Assembly: GCA_025358025.1 (NCBI GenBank) | Contig: JANYKW010000208.1 | Location: 1 to 33,289 of the forward strand | DNA length: 33,289 nucleotides | Direction: 5' to 3' | DNA from: Bacteroidia bacterium | GTDB taxonomy: Bacteria > Bacteroidota > Bacteroidia > Bacteroidales > Prolixibacteraceae | Translations under genes and position numbers: made by a program | Notes under the pieces: model-generated | The model's input: only the letters and a program-made list of their open reading frames with translations | Told to the model about the DNA's origin: nothing | Database searches by the model: none | Part shown: in pieces, positions 7,557 to 16,139 of the stretch | Layout: every line of letters begins with the position of its first letter | How positions within the stretch are numbered: the first letter of the stretch is position 1

Positions 7557-9755
7557 TTATTTTTTCTCGTTTACAGCCGGTGCAGGAGCAGGTGTTTCAA
7601 CAGGCGTAGCTGCCGGTGCCGGAGTTGCCGCCGGTGAAATGTCTCTGCCAAGTTTGTGCAGATAAGCAATCATGGCAATCACCTCTTTCGTTGGCTTGAT
7701 ATCTACGCCTGCCTGCTTTAGTTCTGTTGCAATCTTTTGGGCATCAGTTAGGTATGATTCTATGGCCTTGCTGTCATAGCCTTCTCCGTAAGGTACTCCC
7801 AGCATCCGCATTGCCCTGATCTTTGCAGGTATCCCATTCACCTCAACTTCATTCTCCGAAAGAAAAGGATAGGCAGGCATGATAGATCTTGGCACGACCG
7901 TTCGGGGTTTATTGAAATGGTTGTAGTGCCAGATGGCTGTTTTGTATGTTGAACTACCTACATATCCTGCTCTTGCAAGATCCGGTCCGGTACGACGGGA
8001 ACCCCATTGGAATGGATGGTCATAAACAAATTCTCCGATTTTGGAATATTCACCATAACGATCTGTTTCGAAACGAAGTGGCCTTACCTGTTGGGAGTGG
8101 CAGTTATAACAGCCATTTGCAATGTAAATATCCCTGCCTGCCAGTTCGAGCGGTGTATATGGAGTAACGGTCGAAATGGTCGGAATATTGGACTGAACCT
8201 TCATCATCGGGATGATTTCCACGATACCGCCGATTGATAGGGCGATAAGCATGAGGATAGCCAGACGAACCCCTTTTCTTTCGAGCCATCGGTGAGGCGT
8301 TTCTCCAGTTTCAGCCCTGGTTGCCGTATTGATAAGTGCCGGAGCTTCAGCTGCTTCATCAGCAACGACTTTCCCCGCGACAACTGTTTTGATCATGTTG
8401 ACGAGGAAAATGATGAAACCGGTAAAATATAACATACCTCCGAGTAGTCTGATATGGTACATCGGAAGGATGCGGATGGTGGTTTCCATAAATATGGGAT
8501 AGGCGAGAAGTCCGTCAGAGGTATATTCTCTCAGCATAAGCCATTGGGTAATCCCGGCCCAGTAAAGAGGGATGGCAAAGAGAAGAATTCCCAGGGTCGC
8601 AATCCAAAAATGGGTATTTGCCATTTTTCTGGAATGAAGAGTCGTTCTGAAAAGTTTGGGAACCAGCCAGTAGAACATACCGAAAATTAATCCGCCATTC
8701 CATCCCATTCCCGCAATGTGGGTGTGGGCTATGGTCCAGTCGGTGAAGTGGCTGACGGCATTGACACTTTTCAGTGACATCATAGGACCTTCCAAAGTGG
8801 CCATTCCATAAGCAGTAATCGCAATAACCATAAATTTCAATCCCGGATCTTCACGTACTTTATCCCACGCACCTCGCAAGGTAAGCAATCCGTTTACCAT
8901 GCCTCCCCATGAAGGAGCTATCAGCATGATGGAGAAGGTCACACCCAATGCCTGTACCCAGTCAGGAAGTGCATTAAACAAAAGATGATGAGGCCCGGCC
9001 CACATGTATAAGAATATTAGAGACCAAAAATGGATGATCGAAAGCTGGTAAGAGTAAATAGGTCTTCCTGATGCTTTTGGCAGATAGTAGTACATCAGTC
9101 CCAGGTAGGGGGTGGTAAGAAAGAAGGCAACAGCATTGTGACCGTACCACCACTGCACGACAGCATCCTGGGCTCCGGCAAAAATGGGGTAGCTTTTAAG
9201 CAGGGAAACGGGCAACTCAATGGAGTTGACTACATGAAGAATGGTTACCCCGATAAAGGTAGCCAGATACCACCATACAGCTGCATAGATATGTTTTTCA
9301 CGACGTTTGATTACAGTTCCAATCATGTTTGCTCCGAAGCACAACCAGGCAACAGCGATTAGCAGGTCAATAGGCCATTCGAGTTCAGCATATTCCTTGC
9401 CCGTTGTAAATCCTGCAAGCAGGGTAACAGCAGCCAGTACGATGATAATCTGCCATACCCAGAAGTGGATTTTTCCCAACAGATCGTTGTACAGCCGGGC
9501 TTTCAACACACGTTGCAACGAATAGTAGACTCCCGCGAACATCGCATTACCGATAAAGGCAAAAATAACTGCGTTGGTATGTACAGGCCTGATTCTTCCG
9601 AAAGAGATGTATTCTATTCCAAAATTAAGTGCAGGAAATGCAATCTCCAAAGCGGCTACCAACCCTACTAAAAGGGCAACTGCTCCCCAAACCAGCGTTG
9701 CAAAGATGAAATTTCTTACAATCGCATTGTCGTAATTAAATTTTTGTACTTCCAT
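7557..9755 (-). CDS. ccoNO: Fused CcoN-CcoO, cbb3-type cytochrome c oxidase subunits I and II
   Basis: A 732-aa fusion of the catalytic heme-copper subunit and the mono-heme subunit. Residues 1 to about 460 are CcoN: a multi-pass heme-copper oxidase core with the low-spin heme ligand in RPVHTN (His59), copper-B ligands in WYGHN (His206) and GPHH (His256/257), and heme ligands in AHTHIAGMG (His344/346). After a linker and a helix (about 498-516), residues 520-690 are CcoO with heme c motif CYNCH (549-553) and a Met ligand in RSIMPAYP (Met626). The Ala/Pro-rich tail (about 705-732) is low complexity. The enzyme reduces O2 to water with high affinity and pumps protons. Fusion of ccoN and ccoO is common in Bacteroidetes. 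Confidence 0.97.
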   Translation of the reverse strand: MEVQKFNYDNAIVRNFIFATLVWGAVALLVGLVAALEIAFPALNFGIEYISFGRIRPVHTNAVIFAFIGNAMFAGVYYSLQRVLKARLYNDLLGKIHFWVWQIIIVLAAVTLLAGFTTGKEYAELEWPIDLLIAVAWLCFGANMIGTVIKRREKHIYAAVWWYLATFIGVTILHVVNSIELPVSLLKSYPIFAGAQDAVVQWWYGHNAVAFFLTTPYLGLMYYYLPKASGRPIYSYQLSIIHFWSLIFLYMWAGPHHLLFNALPDWVQALGVTFSIMLIAPSWGGMVNGLLTLRGAWDKVREDPGLKFMVIAITAYGMATLEGPMMSLKSVNAVSHFTDWTIAHTHIAGMGWNGGLIFGMFYWLVPKLFRTTLHSRKMANTHFWIATLGILLFAIPLYWAGITQWLMLREYTSDGLLAYPIFMETTIRILPMYHIRLLGGMLYFTGFIIFLVNMIKTVVAGKVVADEAAEAPALINTATRAETGETPHRWLERKGVRLAILMLIALSIGGIVEIIPMMKVQSNIPTISTVTPYTPLELAGRDIYIANGCYNCHSQQVRPLRFETDRYGEYSKIGEFVYDHPFQWGSRRTGPDLARAGYVGSSTYKTAIWHYNHFNKPRTVVPRSIMPAYPFLSENEVEVNGIPAKIRAMRMLGVPYGEGYDSKAIESYLTDAQKIATELKQAGVDIKPTKEVIAMIAYLHKLGRDISPAATPAPAATPVETPAPAPAVNEKK

Positions 9756-9785
9756 AACAAGGTTTAAACTGATTCTATCGTTTTG

Positions 9786-9944
9786 TTAATCTTTTCTTTG
9801 CTCTTCATCATCTTCAAACAATATACGAACCGAGGGGGTGTAATTGTCATCGTACTGGCCTGTTCTTACTGCCCATATGAACATTGCCAAAAAAATAAGG
9901 GCAGCAAACAAACTTACACCAATCAAAATATATAATATGTTCAT
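9786..9944 (-). CDS. ccoS: cbb3 oxidase assembly protein CcoS
   Basis: A 52-aa protein: MNILYILIGVSLFAALIF begins a single N-terminal helix, followed by the CcoS-typical WAVRTGQYDD and an acidic end (FEDDEEQRKD). CcoS is needed for cofactor insertion into CcoN in the species studied. It lies 30 bp upstream of ccoNO and is the first gene of the operon. Classical CcoS has the pattern FxWAxxxGQFDD, which this matches closely. Confidence 0.9.
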   Translation of the reverse strand: MNILYILIGVSLFAALIFLAMFIWAVRTGQYDDNYTPSVRILFEDDEEQRKD

Positions 9945-10202
9945 GGGCTTTTAAATCAACTTAGCATACTGGCTTTATGGGTTTTCCCACACGATTATTT
10001 TATTTTTGTAAATAGCTTTTATGTGGATTTTAAATATTCTTTGGATTCTGAAATTTTAGATTAACCAGTTGGCCAAATTTAATAATAATTTTAATTTTTT
10101 CCTTTTAAGATCTTTATGGCAATCGCATGGAAGGTACTATCTTAAGCAGTGAAATTGAGAGATCAATTTGAATACATAATCTACTTTCTATTAAACTATT
10201 GT
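9945..10202. other. Divergent intergenic region between cbb3 operon and rhamnosidase
   Basis: An AT-rich region that must hold promoters for both directions. On the minus strand, 10074-10081 reads TAAATTTG and fits the Bacteroidetes -7 consensus TAnnTTTG, but no good -33 TTTG was seen at the right distance. On the plus strand, TATTTTTG at 10001-10008 also fits, and TCAATTTG at 10163-10170 is one base off. No palindrome of the FNR type (TTGAT-N4-ATCAA) was found, so oxygen control is not visible here. Confidence 0.4.
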
Positions 10203-12971
10203 ATGTTAAAAACAGGCCTGTTTCTGACCCTTTTTGTTGCTTTTTCAAGCTTTAAACAAGGTGATGGTACAAATTTAGAACCATTACAAATATCAAAAAT
10301 AAGCTGTGATTACATTGAAACAGCCAATGAGACTGGCTCAATAATCCCTCGCTTCAGCTGGATTGCCACCTCCCCGCTTCGGGGAGTGACTCAGACTGCC
10401 TACCAGATTGTATCCGCAACAACACCGGAAAGGCTCAGAAAAGGCAGTTATGACAGTTGGAACTCAGGGAAAGTCGTTTCCGGGCAAACACTGCATATCC
10501 CTTATGGAGGTAAGGTTTTGATTAGAAACAAACCCTGTTATTTCAGGGTAACCATCTGGGACAACCTGGGCCATTCTGCGGTGAGTGCGATTGAAAAATT
10601 CCAGTCTGCCATGCCTGGTCAAAATCAATGGATGGCCAAATGGATAGGTGACGGACCTGCCCATGATCCGCTACCTGCCAAGGGCTTTTTTTCAGGTTCA
10701 AAAGAGGAAGGCAGCAGGGGTGATTCTGTGTTCCATAACGGAAGATCCGTTCTTTTAAGACGCGAATTTCGTCTTTCAGGGAAAGTTCAGTCTGCCACCG
10801 CCTTTGTAACCGGACTCGGGCTTTATGAGCTCTATATCAACGGAAAACCTGTTGGTGAGCAACAACTCTCGCCTTCAAAGACGCCCTATCACAAACAGAT
10901 TTTGTTCGACACCTACGATGTCACCAAGATGATTGTAGCTGGAAATAACGCCTTAGGCTTGCATCTCGGAAATGGCTGGTACAATCCGTATAAAAAATGG
11001 TGGCAGGAGTACCGTATGCAATGGTTCGGTAGCAAAAAAGCTATTTTGCAACTGCAGGTTATCCTTCAGGATGGAACCCGGGAGACTATCCTGACCGATG
11101 GATCATGGAAAATGGCACCAGGTCCTTCCATTTACAATTGTATCTACGATGGAGAGATTTATGATGCTACCCAGGAAATAAATGGCTGGGCTGATGCTGG
11201 ATTTGATGATATTTCATGGAAGCATGCCAACGTGGTTGAGGCTCCTAAGGGTAAGCTTACTGCCAGTGACCTTCCTGCCATCAAAATTATTGAACGCATT
11301 GACCCAGCGAAAATTACACAGCCCAAAGAGGGTGTTAAAATTTACGATTTTGGTCAGAATTTTGCCGGCTGGACCACTGTTACGCTGAAAGGGAAGCGGG
11401 GAGCAAAAATAAGGATCAGGTATTCAGAGGAGTTGGATGCACATGGTAATCTGGATGTTTCCTGTAATGAGAATGCAAAAGCAACTGCCGAATATATTCT
11501 GAAAGGAGAAGGGGTCGAAGTGTACTCACCTCATTTTACCTATTTTGGATTTCAATATGCTGAGATCACGGCAGATACGACTTTCCCGGATATTCTGAAA
11601 ATGGAGGCATGTGTGGTTCATTCCGATAATCAGCCAGTAGGAACTTTTTCGTGTGATAACGAGCTGGTAAACAAAATTCACAAGGCAACGGTTTGGTCCC
11701 AGAAAAGCAACATGCTGGGTTATCCCATGGACTGCCCGCAGAGGGATGAGAGGTTGGGCTGGATGGGTGATGCGCAGGTGACTGCTGAAGAGGCTATGTT
11801 CAACTTTGATATGGCCCGTTTTTACAAGAACTGGTTACAGGGGATCCGGGAAAACCAGGATGCTGCAACGGGTGATATTTCCATTATTTCTCCTCGTCCG
11901 TACATTAAGGATGAAGGGGTCGAATGGAGCAGTACATATCTGACCATGGTATGGGATTGCTACCGGTATTATGGCGATAAGCAGCTGATCAGGGATCACT
12001 ACGAAGCGATGGGACGATATTTTCAGTTTCTGATCAAGCATGCCAATGGGGTCATTCAACCCAAAGGCTGGATTGGCGACTGGGGCAGTCGGGCAAAGAA
12101 CTGGAAGGAGGGAGATCCGGAATCCGTGCCAACAGCCTATTTTTATCTCGATGCGGTGCTTCTGTCCAAAATGGCCGGCGTGACTGGCCAAAAGCAGGAT
12201 TCTCTCTATTTTGCCGGAATGGCACAAAAAATCAAAGAAGCTTACAATAGCCTGTTCTTTCGGTCAGGAGATAACAGTTACCTGGATGGCAGCCAAATGG
12301 CCAATGCTTTCCCGCTCTACCTGGGGCTGGTTCCTGACAACCGGCGCGGATTCGTACTCGCAAATCTTGTTAAGCAGATCATGGGTTCCGACAGCGGGCA
12401 TCTCACCACCGGCGTACTCGGAACCAAATACCTGCCTGAAGCACTTTCAGCAGAAGAAAGATCAGACATTGCCTGGAAACTTGTTAATTACAAGGGCTAC
12501 CCTGGATGGGAAGAGATGATGAAACGATACAACACCATGTGCGAGTTCTGGACGCTCAAACAGTCACACAATCACGTGATGATGGGGAGCATAGACAGCT
12601 GGTTTTATGAAACACTGGCCGGGGTGAAATTGTCGGAGGAGTTTCCTGCTTACGAAAAAACGATCATTAAACCATATTTCGCTGAAGGTCTGAACCGGGT
12701 AATCTGTTCACTGCAAACTGTCAGAGGGAACTTTTCGTCAGGTTGGGAAAGAAATGGGAGTACCCTGAAGCTGAATATGGAGATTCCCTTCAATTGTCAG
12801 TCGGAAGTCTGGATTCCAAATAAAGGACTATCAGAGGTTTTAGAGTCCGGAAAACTTGTATCCCGCCAAAAAGAAATCATCCTGGTTAGAAAAACGGGTA
12901 ATTTCAATGTATATAAGATAGGATCAGGGCGTTATAGCTTTGAGGTCAGATATCCCGCTGGTAAATTCTGA
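10203..12971 (+). CDS. Secreted alpha-L-rhamnosidase, GH78
   Basis: An inverting glycoside hydrolase that removes terminal alpha-L-rhamnose from plant or microbial glycans. From the ATG at 10203 it is 922 aa and starts with a signal peptide (MLKTGLFLTLFVAFSSF). A GTG at 10149 would add 18 residues ahead of this signal, so the ATG is preferred. The order is the usual GH78 one: an N-terminal beta region with the LYINGKPVG element, the concanavalin-like Bac_rhamnosid domain, an (alpha/alpha)6 barrel, and a C-terminal beta domain. The catalytic barrel has the hallmark DCPQRDERLGWMGDAQ (from about residue 510, containing the general-acid region) and GSIDSWFYETLAGV. It is not in a visible SusC/SusD locus. 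Its 3' end overlaps the convergent acetyltransferase gene by 26 bp. Confidence 0.95.
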   Translation: MLKTGLFLTLFVAFSSFKQGDGTNLEPLQISKISCDYIETANETGSIIPRFSWIATSPLRGVTQTAYQIVSATTPERLRKGSYDSWNSGKVVSGQTLHIPYGGKVLIRNKPCYFRVTIWDNLGHSAVSAIEKFQSAMPGQNQWMAKWIGDGPAHDPLPAKGFFSGSKEEGSRGDSVFHNGRSVLLRREFRLSGKVQSATAFVTGLGLYELYINGKPVGEQQLSPSKTPYHKQILFDTYDVTKMIVAGNNALGLHLGNGWYNPYKKWWQEYRMQWFGSKKAILQLQVILQDGTRETILTDGSWKMAPGPSIYNCIYDGEIYDATQEINGWADAGFDDISWKHANVVEAPKGKLTASDLPAIKIIERIDPAKITQPKEGVKIYDFGQNFAGWTTVTLKGKRGAKIRIRYSEELDAHGNLDVSCNENAKATAEYILKGEGVEVYSPHFTYFGFQYAEITADTTFPDILKMEACVVHSDNQPVGTFSCDNELVNKIHKATVWSQKSNMLGYPMDCPQRDERLGWMGDAQVTAEEAMFNFDMARFYKNWLQGIRENQDAATGDISIISPRPYIKDEGVEWSSTYLTMVWDCYRYYGDKQLIRDHYEAMGRYFQFLIKHANGVIQPKGWIGDWGSRAKNWKEGDPESVPTAYFYLDAVLLSKMAGVTGQKQDSLYFAGMAQKIKEAYNSLFFRSGDNSYLDGSQMANAFPLYLGLVPDNRRGFVLANLVKQIMGSDSGHLTTGVLGTKYLPEALSAEERSDIAWKLVNYKGYPGWEEMMKRYNTMCEFWTLKQSHNHVMMGSIDSWFYETLAGVKLSEEFPAYEKTIIKPYFAEGLNRVICSLQTVRGNFSSGWERNGSTLKLNMEIPFNCQSEVWIPNKGLSEVLESGKLVSRQKEIILVRKTGNFNVYKIGSGRYSFEVRYPAGKF

Positions 12972-14070
12972 ATTTCTTGTAGACTTTCCCTCCGAATTTC
13001 TCCATCTCTGCCCGGACTTTGGTGTTATATTCAAGTTCGAGGTGAGAGTCCATCACTTTTTTACCGGCCTCCTTGGCTGATCTTACAAGACTAAGCCCCA
13101 TCCATATTTCCAGTCCGCGTCCCTGGTAACGTGGATCAACTGCCCCCAGCAACAAGTTAATTTGTTTGGTCCTCCTGGCAGCAGCAAAAATTCTAAAAAT
13201 CCCAAAAGGAATCAGGTAACCCTTTGATTTTCTGATTCCTTCACTGATGTCAGCCATCGCTATGAACAAGGCAATAATCTCGTTTTTCTCGTTGGCAATT
13301 AATTTGACATACCTTGGATTGATTAAAAAAAGGTACCTGTTGGCAAATTCATCCATCTCCTTTTCTGTAAAAGGGATGAAGCCATACACATCTCCAAAAG
13401 TTTCGTTAACTAAATTAAGGGCTGGCCTTATCAGTGGCTTAATTTCACGTCTGGAGGTAAATGCAAGCAATTTTAAATTTGAATTCCGTTCTTGCGTACG
13501 TTTTAATATTTTTTGATGAAGCTCGGGGATTTCATCCGGGATAGGGATCTCATAAACAAACAGATCAAATTTCTTGGTAAATCCAGCAGCTTCGGTGAGA
13601 TCCGGCATATAGGAGAAATTGCAGTTTGAAGCGATCACAACCGGTTTGTCAAAACCTTCAAATAGAAATCCCTGGGGGTCTTTATCTGAAAATGCAAGCG
13701 GACCGACAATTTGAATCATTCCGAAAGATTTACCCCATGTTGCAATATAGTCTATCAGTGCATTAAAAACTTCAGGATCGTTCCAGGTCTCTAAATAGGA
13801 GAAGCGCACATGATCTTCGTTGTGCGACTTATTGTAAACGTAGCTGATTATGCCCATGCAGCGGCCTACACATTTCTCCCCTTTGAAGGCCAGAATGAGA
13901 ATTGTTTCGCAGTGTTCAAAAAGGTGATTTTTTTTCGGATTGAAATAACTCCATTCATCCATGTAAATCGGAGGCACCCAATTTGAATGATCTTTGTGGA
14001 TTTCAGCAGGAAGATGAATAAATAGACGAAGGTCTTTTTTGATTTCTACTTTTCTGATAGTTATGGCCAT
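12946..14070 (-). CDS. YghO-like GNAT-family protein
   Basis: A 374-aa protein of the GNAT-fold family that includes E. coli YghO. It starts MAITIRKVEIKKDLRLFI and has the recurring N-terminal block HSNWVPPIYMDEW, a middle GPLAFSDKDPQG segment, and a C-terminal acetyltransferase-like region with LGAVDPRYQGRGLEIWMG. The RYQGRG stretch resembles the acetyl-CoA pyrophosphate loop (Q/RxxGxG/A). The target is unknown. A -7 box sits only 7 bp before the start codon. The gene converges on the rhamnosidase gene and overlaps its last 26 bp. Confidence 0.75.
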   Translation of the reverse strand: MAITIRKVEIKKDLRLFIHLPAEIHKDHSNWVPPIYMDEWSYFNPKKNHLFEHCETILILAFKGEKCVGRCMGIISYVYNKSHNEDHVRFSYLETWNDPEVFNALIDYIATWGKSFGMIQIVGPLAFSDKDPQGFLFEGFDKPVVIASNCNFSYMPDLTEAAGFTKKFDLFVYEIPIPDEIPELHQKILKRTQERNSNLKLLAFTSRREIKPLIRPALNLVNETFGDVYGFIPFTEKEMDEFANRYLFLINPRYVKLIANEKNEIIALFIAMADISEGIRKSKGYLIPFGIFRIFAAARRTKQINLLLGAVDPRYQGRGLEIWMGLSLVRSAKEAGKKVMDSHLELEYNTKVRAEMEKFGGKVYKKFRIYQRDI

Positions 14071-14077
14071 AGTAGAA

Positions 14078-14085
14078 CAAAAATA
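14078..14085 (-). promoter_or_regulatory. Bacteroidetes -7 element for the YghO-like gene
   Basis: Minus-strand TATTTTTG matches TAnnTTTG. A TTTA that could serve as a weak -33 lies 22 bp farther upstream. The box ends 7 bp before the ATG at 14070, so transcription would start at or within a base or two of the start codon, giving a very short or absent leader. Confidence 0.4.
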
Positions 14086-14100
14086 AATAAATAATTTTAT

Positions 14101-14202
14101 AAGTGACTAAAGAGCTCTAAAGTACTTGCAGCTTCAGAAAACTAATCTTGATTTTATAAACTTTAGGCACTTTAGTTCACCCTGGTCACTTTAGTGCACT
14201 TT
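14101..14202. repeat. Inverted 9-10 bp repeat cluster (CTTTAGTnCA type)
   Basis: A left block (14101-14128) with AAGTGACTA, AAGAGCTCTA and AAGTACTT units, and a right block (14161-14202) with CTTTAGGCA, CTTTAGTTCA and CTTTAGTGCA units, separated by about 32 bp. AAGTGACTAAAG at 14101-14112 is complementary to CTTTAGTGCACTT at 14189-14201 with one bulged base. The right block runs into the RNA methyltransferase gene and supplies its stop codon (14191-14193). Units are shared with the cluster at 16746-16830. Confidence 0.85.
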
Positions 14203-14724
14203 CATCTTATTAAATAAGTCCCATAAAACGATCCCAACACTTACAGAAATATTAAAAGAATGCTTCGTACCATACTGGGGAATTTCCAGCGCTAAATCAC
14301 ACTGATTGACAACTTCCTGCTGCACTCCTTTGACTTCATTGCCAAAAACAAGAGCCAATTTACAATTCTCTTCTGGAAAATAGTCAGTCAGACTGGTACT
14401 GTTTTCGACTTGTTCGACTGCAATGACAATATAACCACGATCTTTAAGGGAACTGACGAGTTCTGAGGTAGAGGTGTGATATTCCCATTCGACAGTATTC
14501 TCTGCACCCAAAGCTGTTTTTCGGATTTCCTTGTCGGGTGGCGTGGAGGAGATGCCACAGAGGTATACTCTTTCAATCAGCAGGGCATCCGAAGTACGAA
14601 AAACGGAGCCGATGTTGTGTGAACTGCGGACGTTGTCAAGAACAACAACCAGTGGTAACTTGGTGAGTTGCTTAAATTCCCCGGCATTAGGCCTGGATAG
14701 TTCATCGTTTCCCAGTTTTCTCAT
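14191..14724 (-). CDS. SpoU/TrmH-family RNA 2'-O-methyltransferase
   Basis: A 177-aa SPOUT methyltransferase that uses S-adenosylmethionine to methylate ribose 2'-OH in tRNA or rRNA. The three SpoU motifs are visible: NVRSSHNIGSVFRTSDA (motif 1, about 32-48), LALVFGNEVKGV (motif 2) and LEIPQYGTKHSFNISVSVG (motif 3), the last two forming the trefoil knot that binds SAM. The protein is a bare catalytic domain with no N-terminal substrate-binding extension, like TrmL/TrmH-type enzymes; the target nucleotide cannot be told from sequence. It starts 5 bp after the arginine deiminase stop. The final codons (KVH and stop) lie in the repeat cluster. Confidence 0.9.
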   Translation of the reverse strand: MRKLGNDELSRPNAGEFKQLTKLPLVVVLDNVRSSHNIGSVFRTSDALLIERVYLCGISSTPPDKEIRKTALGAENTVEWEYHTSTSELVSSLKDRGYIVIAVEQVENSTSLTDYFPEENCKLALVFGNEVKGVQQEVVNQCDLALEIPQYGTKHSFNISVSVGIVLWDLFNKMKVH

Positions 14725-14729
14725 GCAGG

Positions 14730-16001
14730 TTACCAGTTAACATCTTTTCTTTTGACAGGCATGGTCATACACCTTGCGCCACCACCACCACGGGCCAGTT
14801 CTGACCCGGCAATGGTAATTACCGCGCGATGATAATCCTCAATTCTGACGCGGTTTTCAATGACATCCATGGCTTTCAGAATTTCAAATCCATTGCGGTT
14901 CATCTCTTCGAGGGTCTTTTCATTTCGTTCGTATCCGATCACCTTGCCGGGAGCAATTGCAAAAAAATTAGCTCCGCTATGCCACTGCTCCCTCTCCATG
15001 ATCCATGGGTCTCCGTGACCGCCGCAATTGATCGGGGTAAGATCCATTCCACATTTTTCCAGGGCTTTTAACAGGCTGGACTCTTCTTTGATAGAAGTTA
15101 CCTTGCCATTGTCGATGGTTATTTTGATGGTGTGGTATTTGGTCTTTTTCAGGATCAAAGGTTCATAAACCAGGCAGGCATTTCTGTCGAGAAATGTAAA
15201 TGTCATATCAAGGTGAATGAATGACTCAGGTGTGCGGGGTAACTCCTGAACAATCAGGTGTTTTGTCCCTTCCTTTTTATCCTTGATGATTTCTGTCAGC
15301 AGATCAATTCCTTCAGTTGAGGTTCTGGCACCACTTCCAACCAGGATGATCTTCCCACTGGCTATCTCTACATCCCCCCCCTCAATGGTTGCATTGTTGA
15401 AGGCATTTCTGCCAGCTGCAACGCGCTCCGGATTAATGGTATTTACCCCGAAGGAAGGATGATCCCTGAATATGGTCTCCATGATTAATGTCTCACGCTC
15501 CCTCACCTTACTGGCCATCTTCCCTATAAGCACCTCATTCCAAATGGATATGGCCGAATCACGGGTAAAAAGAAAATTGTGAAGCGGACGCATGGAGTAG
15601 CGCTCATTACTAAGAAATTTTGTCAGGTTATCGCGGTTGAGTACAACACCTTCTATCAACTGTTTGGCAAGAATATGCGGAGGCATACTGAGCAGTAGAT
15701 CCAATTCATCATAAACACCTTCCTGCTTGCATACATTCCGGATCAGGGACTCTTTCGAATTGTCATCTCCAAGCGTTTCAGTTAAAAGCTGTTTGATTTC
15801 ATAGGTTTTGGTAACCTTGTTGAGGACTTCTTTCAACTCGAAGTACTCCCTGGAGGCGACCGAAAGATTCAGAATATCACTGTAAAGAGCTCTTTCAGCA
15901 TTTTCGGGAGTCATATTTTCAACTTCTGAGCCAGGTGAATGGAGTATTACTCCCTCCAGTTCGCCTATTTCAGAGTTGACATTAACATTAAATTTTTGCA
16001 T
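14730..16001 (-). CDS. arcA: Arginine deiminase
   Basis: A 423-aa guanidino-group hydrolase converting L-arginine to citrulline and ammonia. Family landmarks are present: FTRD (Asp148), EGGD (Glu207), HLDMTF (His263/Asp265), CGGHGDPW, and the C-terminal nucleophile in GGGGARCMTMP (Cys411). Length matches the usual 400-420 aa. No arcB or arcC (ornithine carbamoyltransferase, carbamate kinase) lies nearby, so this copy may serve nitrogen recycling or acid resistance rather than a classical ATP-yielding operon; that is inference. It is the first gene of a two-gene unit with the SpoU-type methyltransferase. Confidence 0.92.
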   Translation of the reverse strand: MQKFNVNVNSEIGELEGVILHSPGSEVENMTPENAERALYSDILNLSVASREYFELKEVLNKVTKTYEIKQLLTETLGDDNSKESLIRNVCKQEGVYDELDLLLSMPPHILAKQLIEGVVLNRDNLTKFLSNERYSMRPLHNFLFTRDSAISIWNEVLIGKMASKVRERETLIMETIFRDHPSFGVNTINPERVAAGRNAFNNATIEGGDVEIASGKIILVGSGARTSTEGIDLLTEIIKDKKEGTKHLIVQELPRTPESFIHLDMTFTFLDRNACLVYEPLILKKTKYHTIKITIDNGKVTSIKEESSLLKALEKCGMDLTPINCGGHGDPWIMEREQWHSGANFFAIAPGKVIGYERNEKTLEEMNRNGFEILKAMDVIENRVRIEDYHRAVITIAGSELARGGGGARCMTMPVKRKDVNW

Positions 16002-16040
16002 AAAGAATAGGTGAAATCATGGTGGTTGCCAATTTCAAGA

Positions 16041-16048
16041 CAAAGATA
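16041..16048 (-). promoter_or_regulatory. Bacteroidetes -7 element for arcA
   Basis: Minus-strand TATCTTTG fits TAnnTTTG and lies 39 bp upstream of the arcA ATG. A weak -33 (TTTA at 16064-16067) is 15 bp away, shorter than usual. Supported mainly by the exact -7 match and its position. Confidence 0.4.
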
Positions 16049-16100
16049 TTCAATTTGGTTAGGTAAAGAATGTTAAACAACCATTATTAGCAGATCAAAA

Positions 16101-16133
16101 TTTGCCGGATCCCTGATTCCTTTCTTAAATTTG
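16101..16133 (+). promoter_or_regulatory. Bacteroidetes promoter with near-leaderless start for the DUF4294 gene
   Basis: TTTG at 16101-16104 and TAAATTTG at 16126-16133, spaced 21 bp, fit the Bacteroidetes housekeeping consensus (TTTG, about 19-21 bp, TAnnTTTG). The box ends 6 bp before the ATG at 16140, so transcription would begin at or next to the start codon. This is the best two-part promoter in the window. It also argues against the TTG at 16131, which lies inside the box. Confidence 0.6.
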
Positions 16134-16139
16134 CAGCTT

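Noticed and set aside
9945-10148. FNR-type binding site ahead of the cbb3 operon
   Set aside because: No TTGAT-N4-ATCAA palindrome or near match could be found in the region.
10149-10202. GTG start adding 18 residues to the rhamnosidase
   Set aside because: It would place charged and mixed residues ahead of a normal signal peptide that begins at the ATG at 10203.
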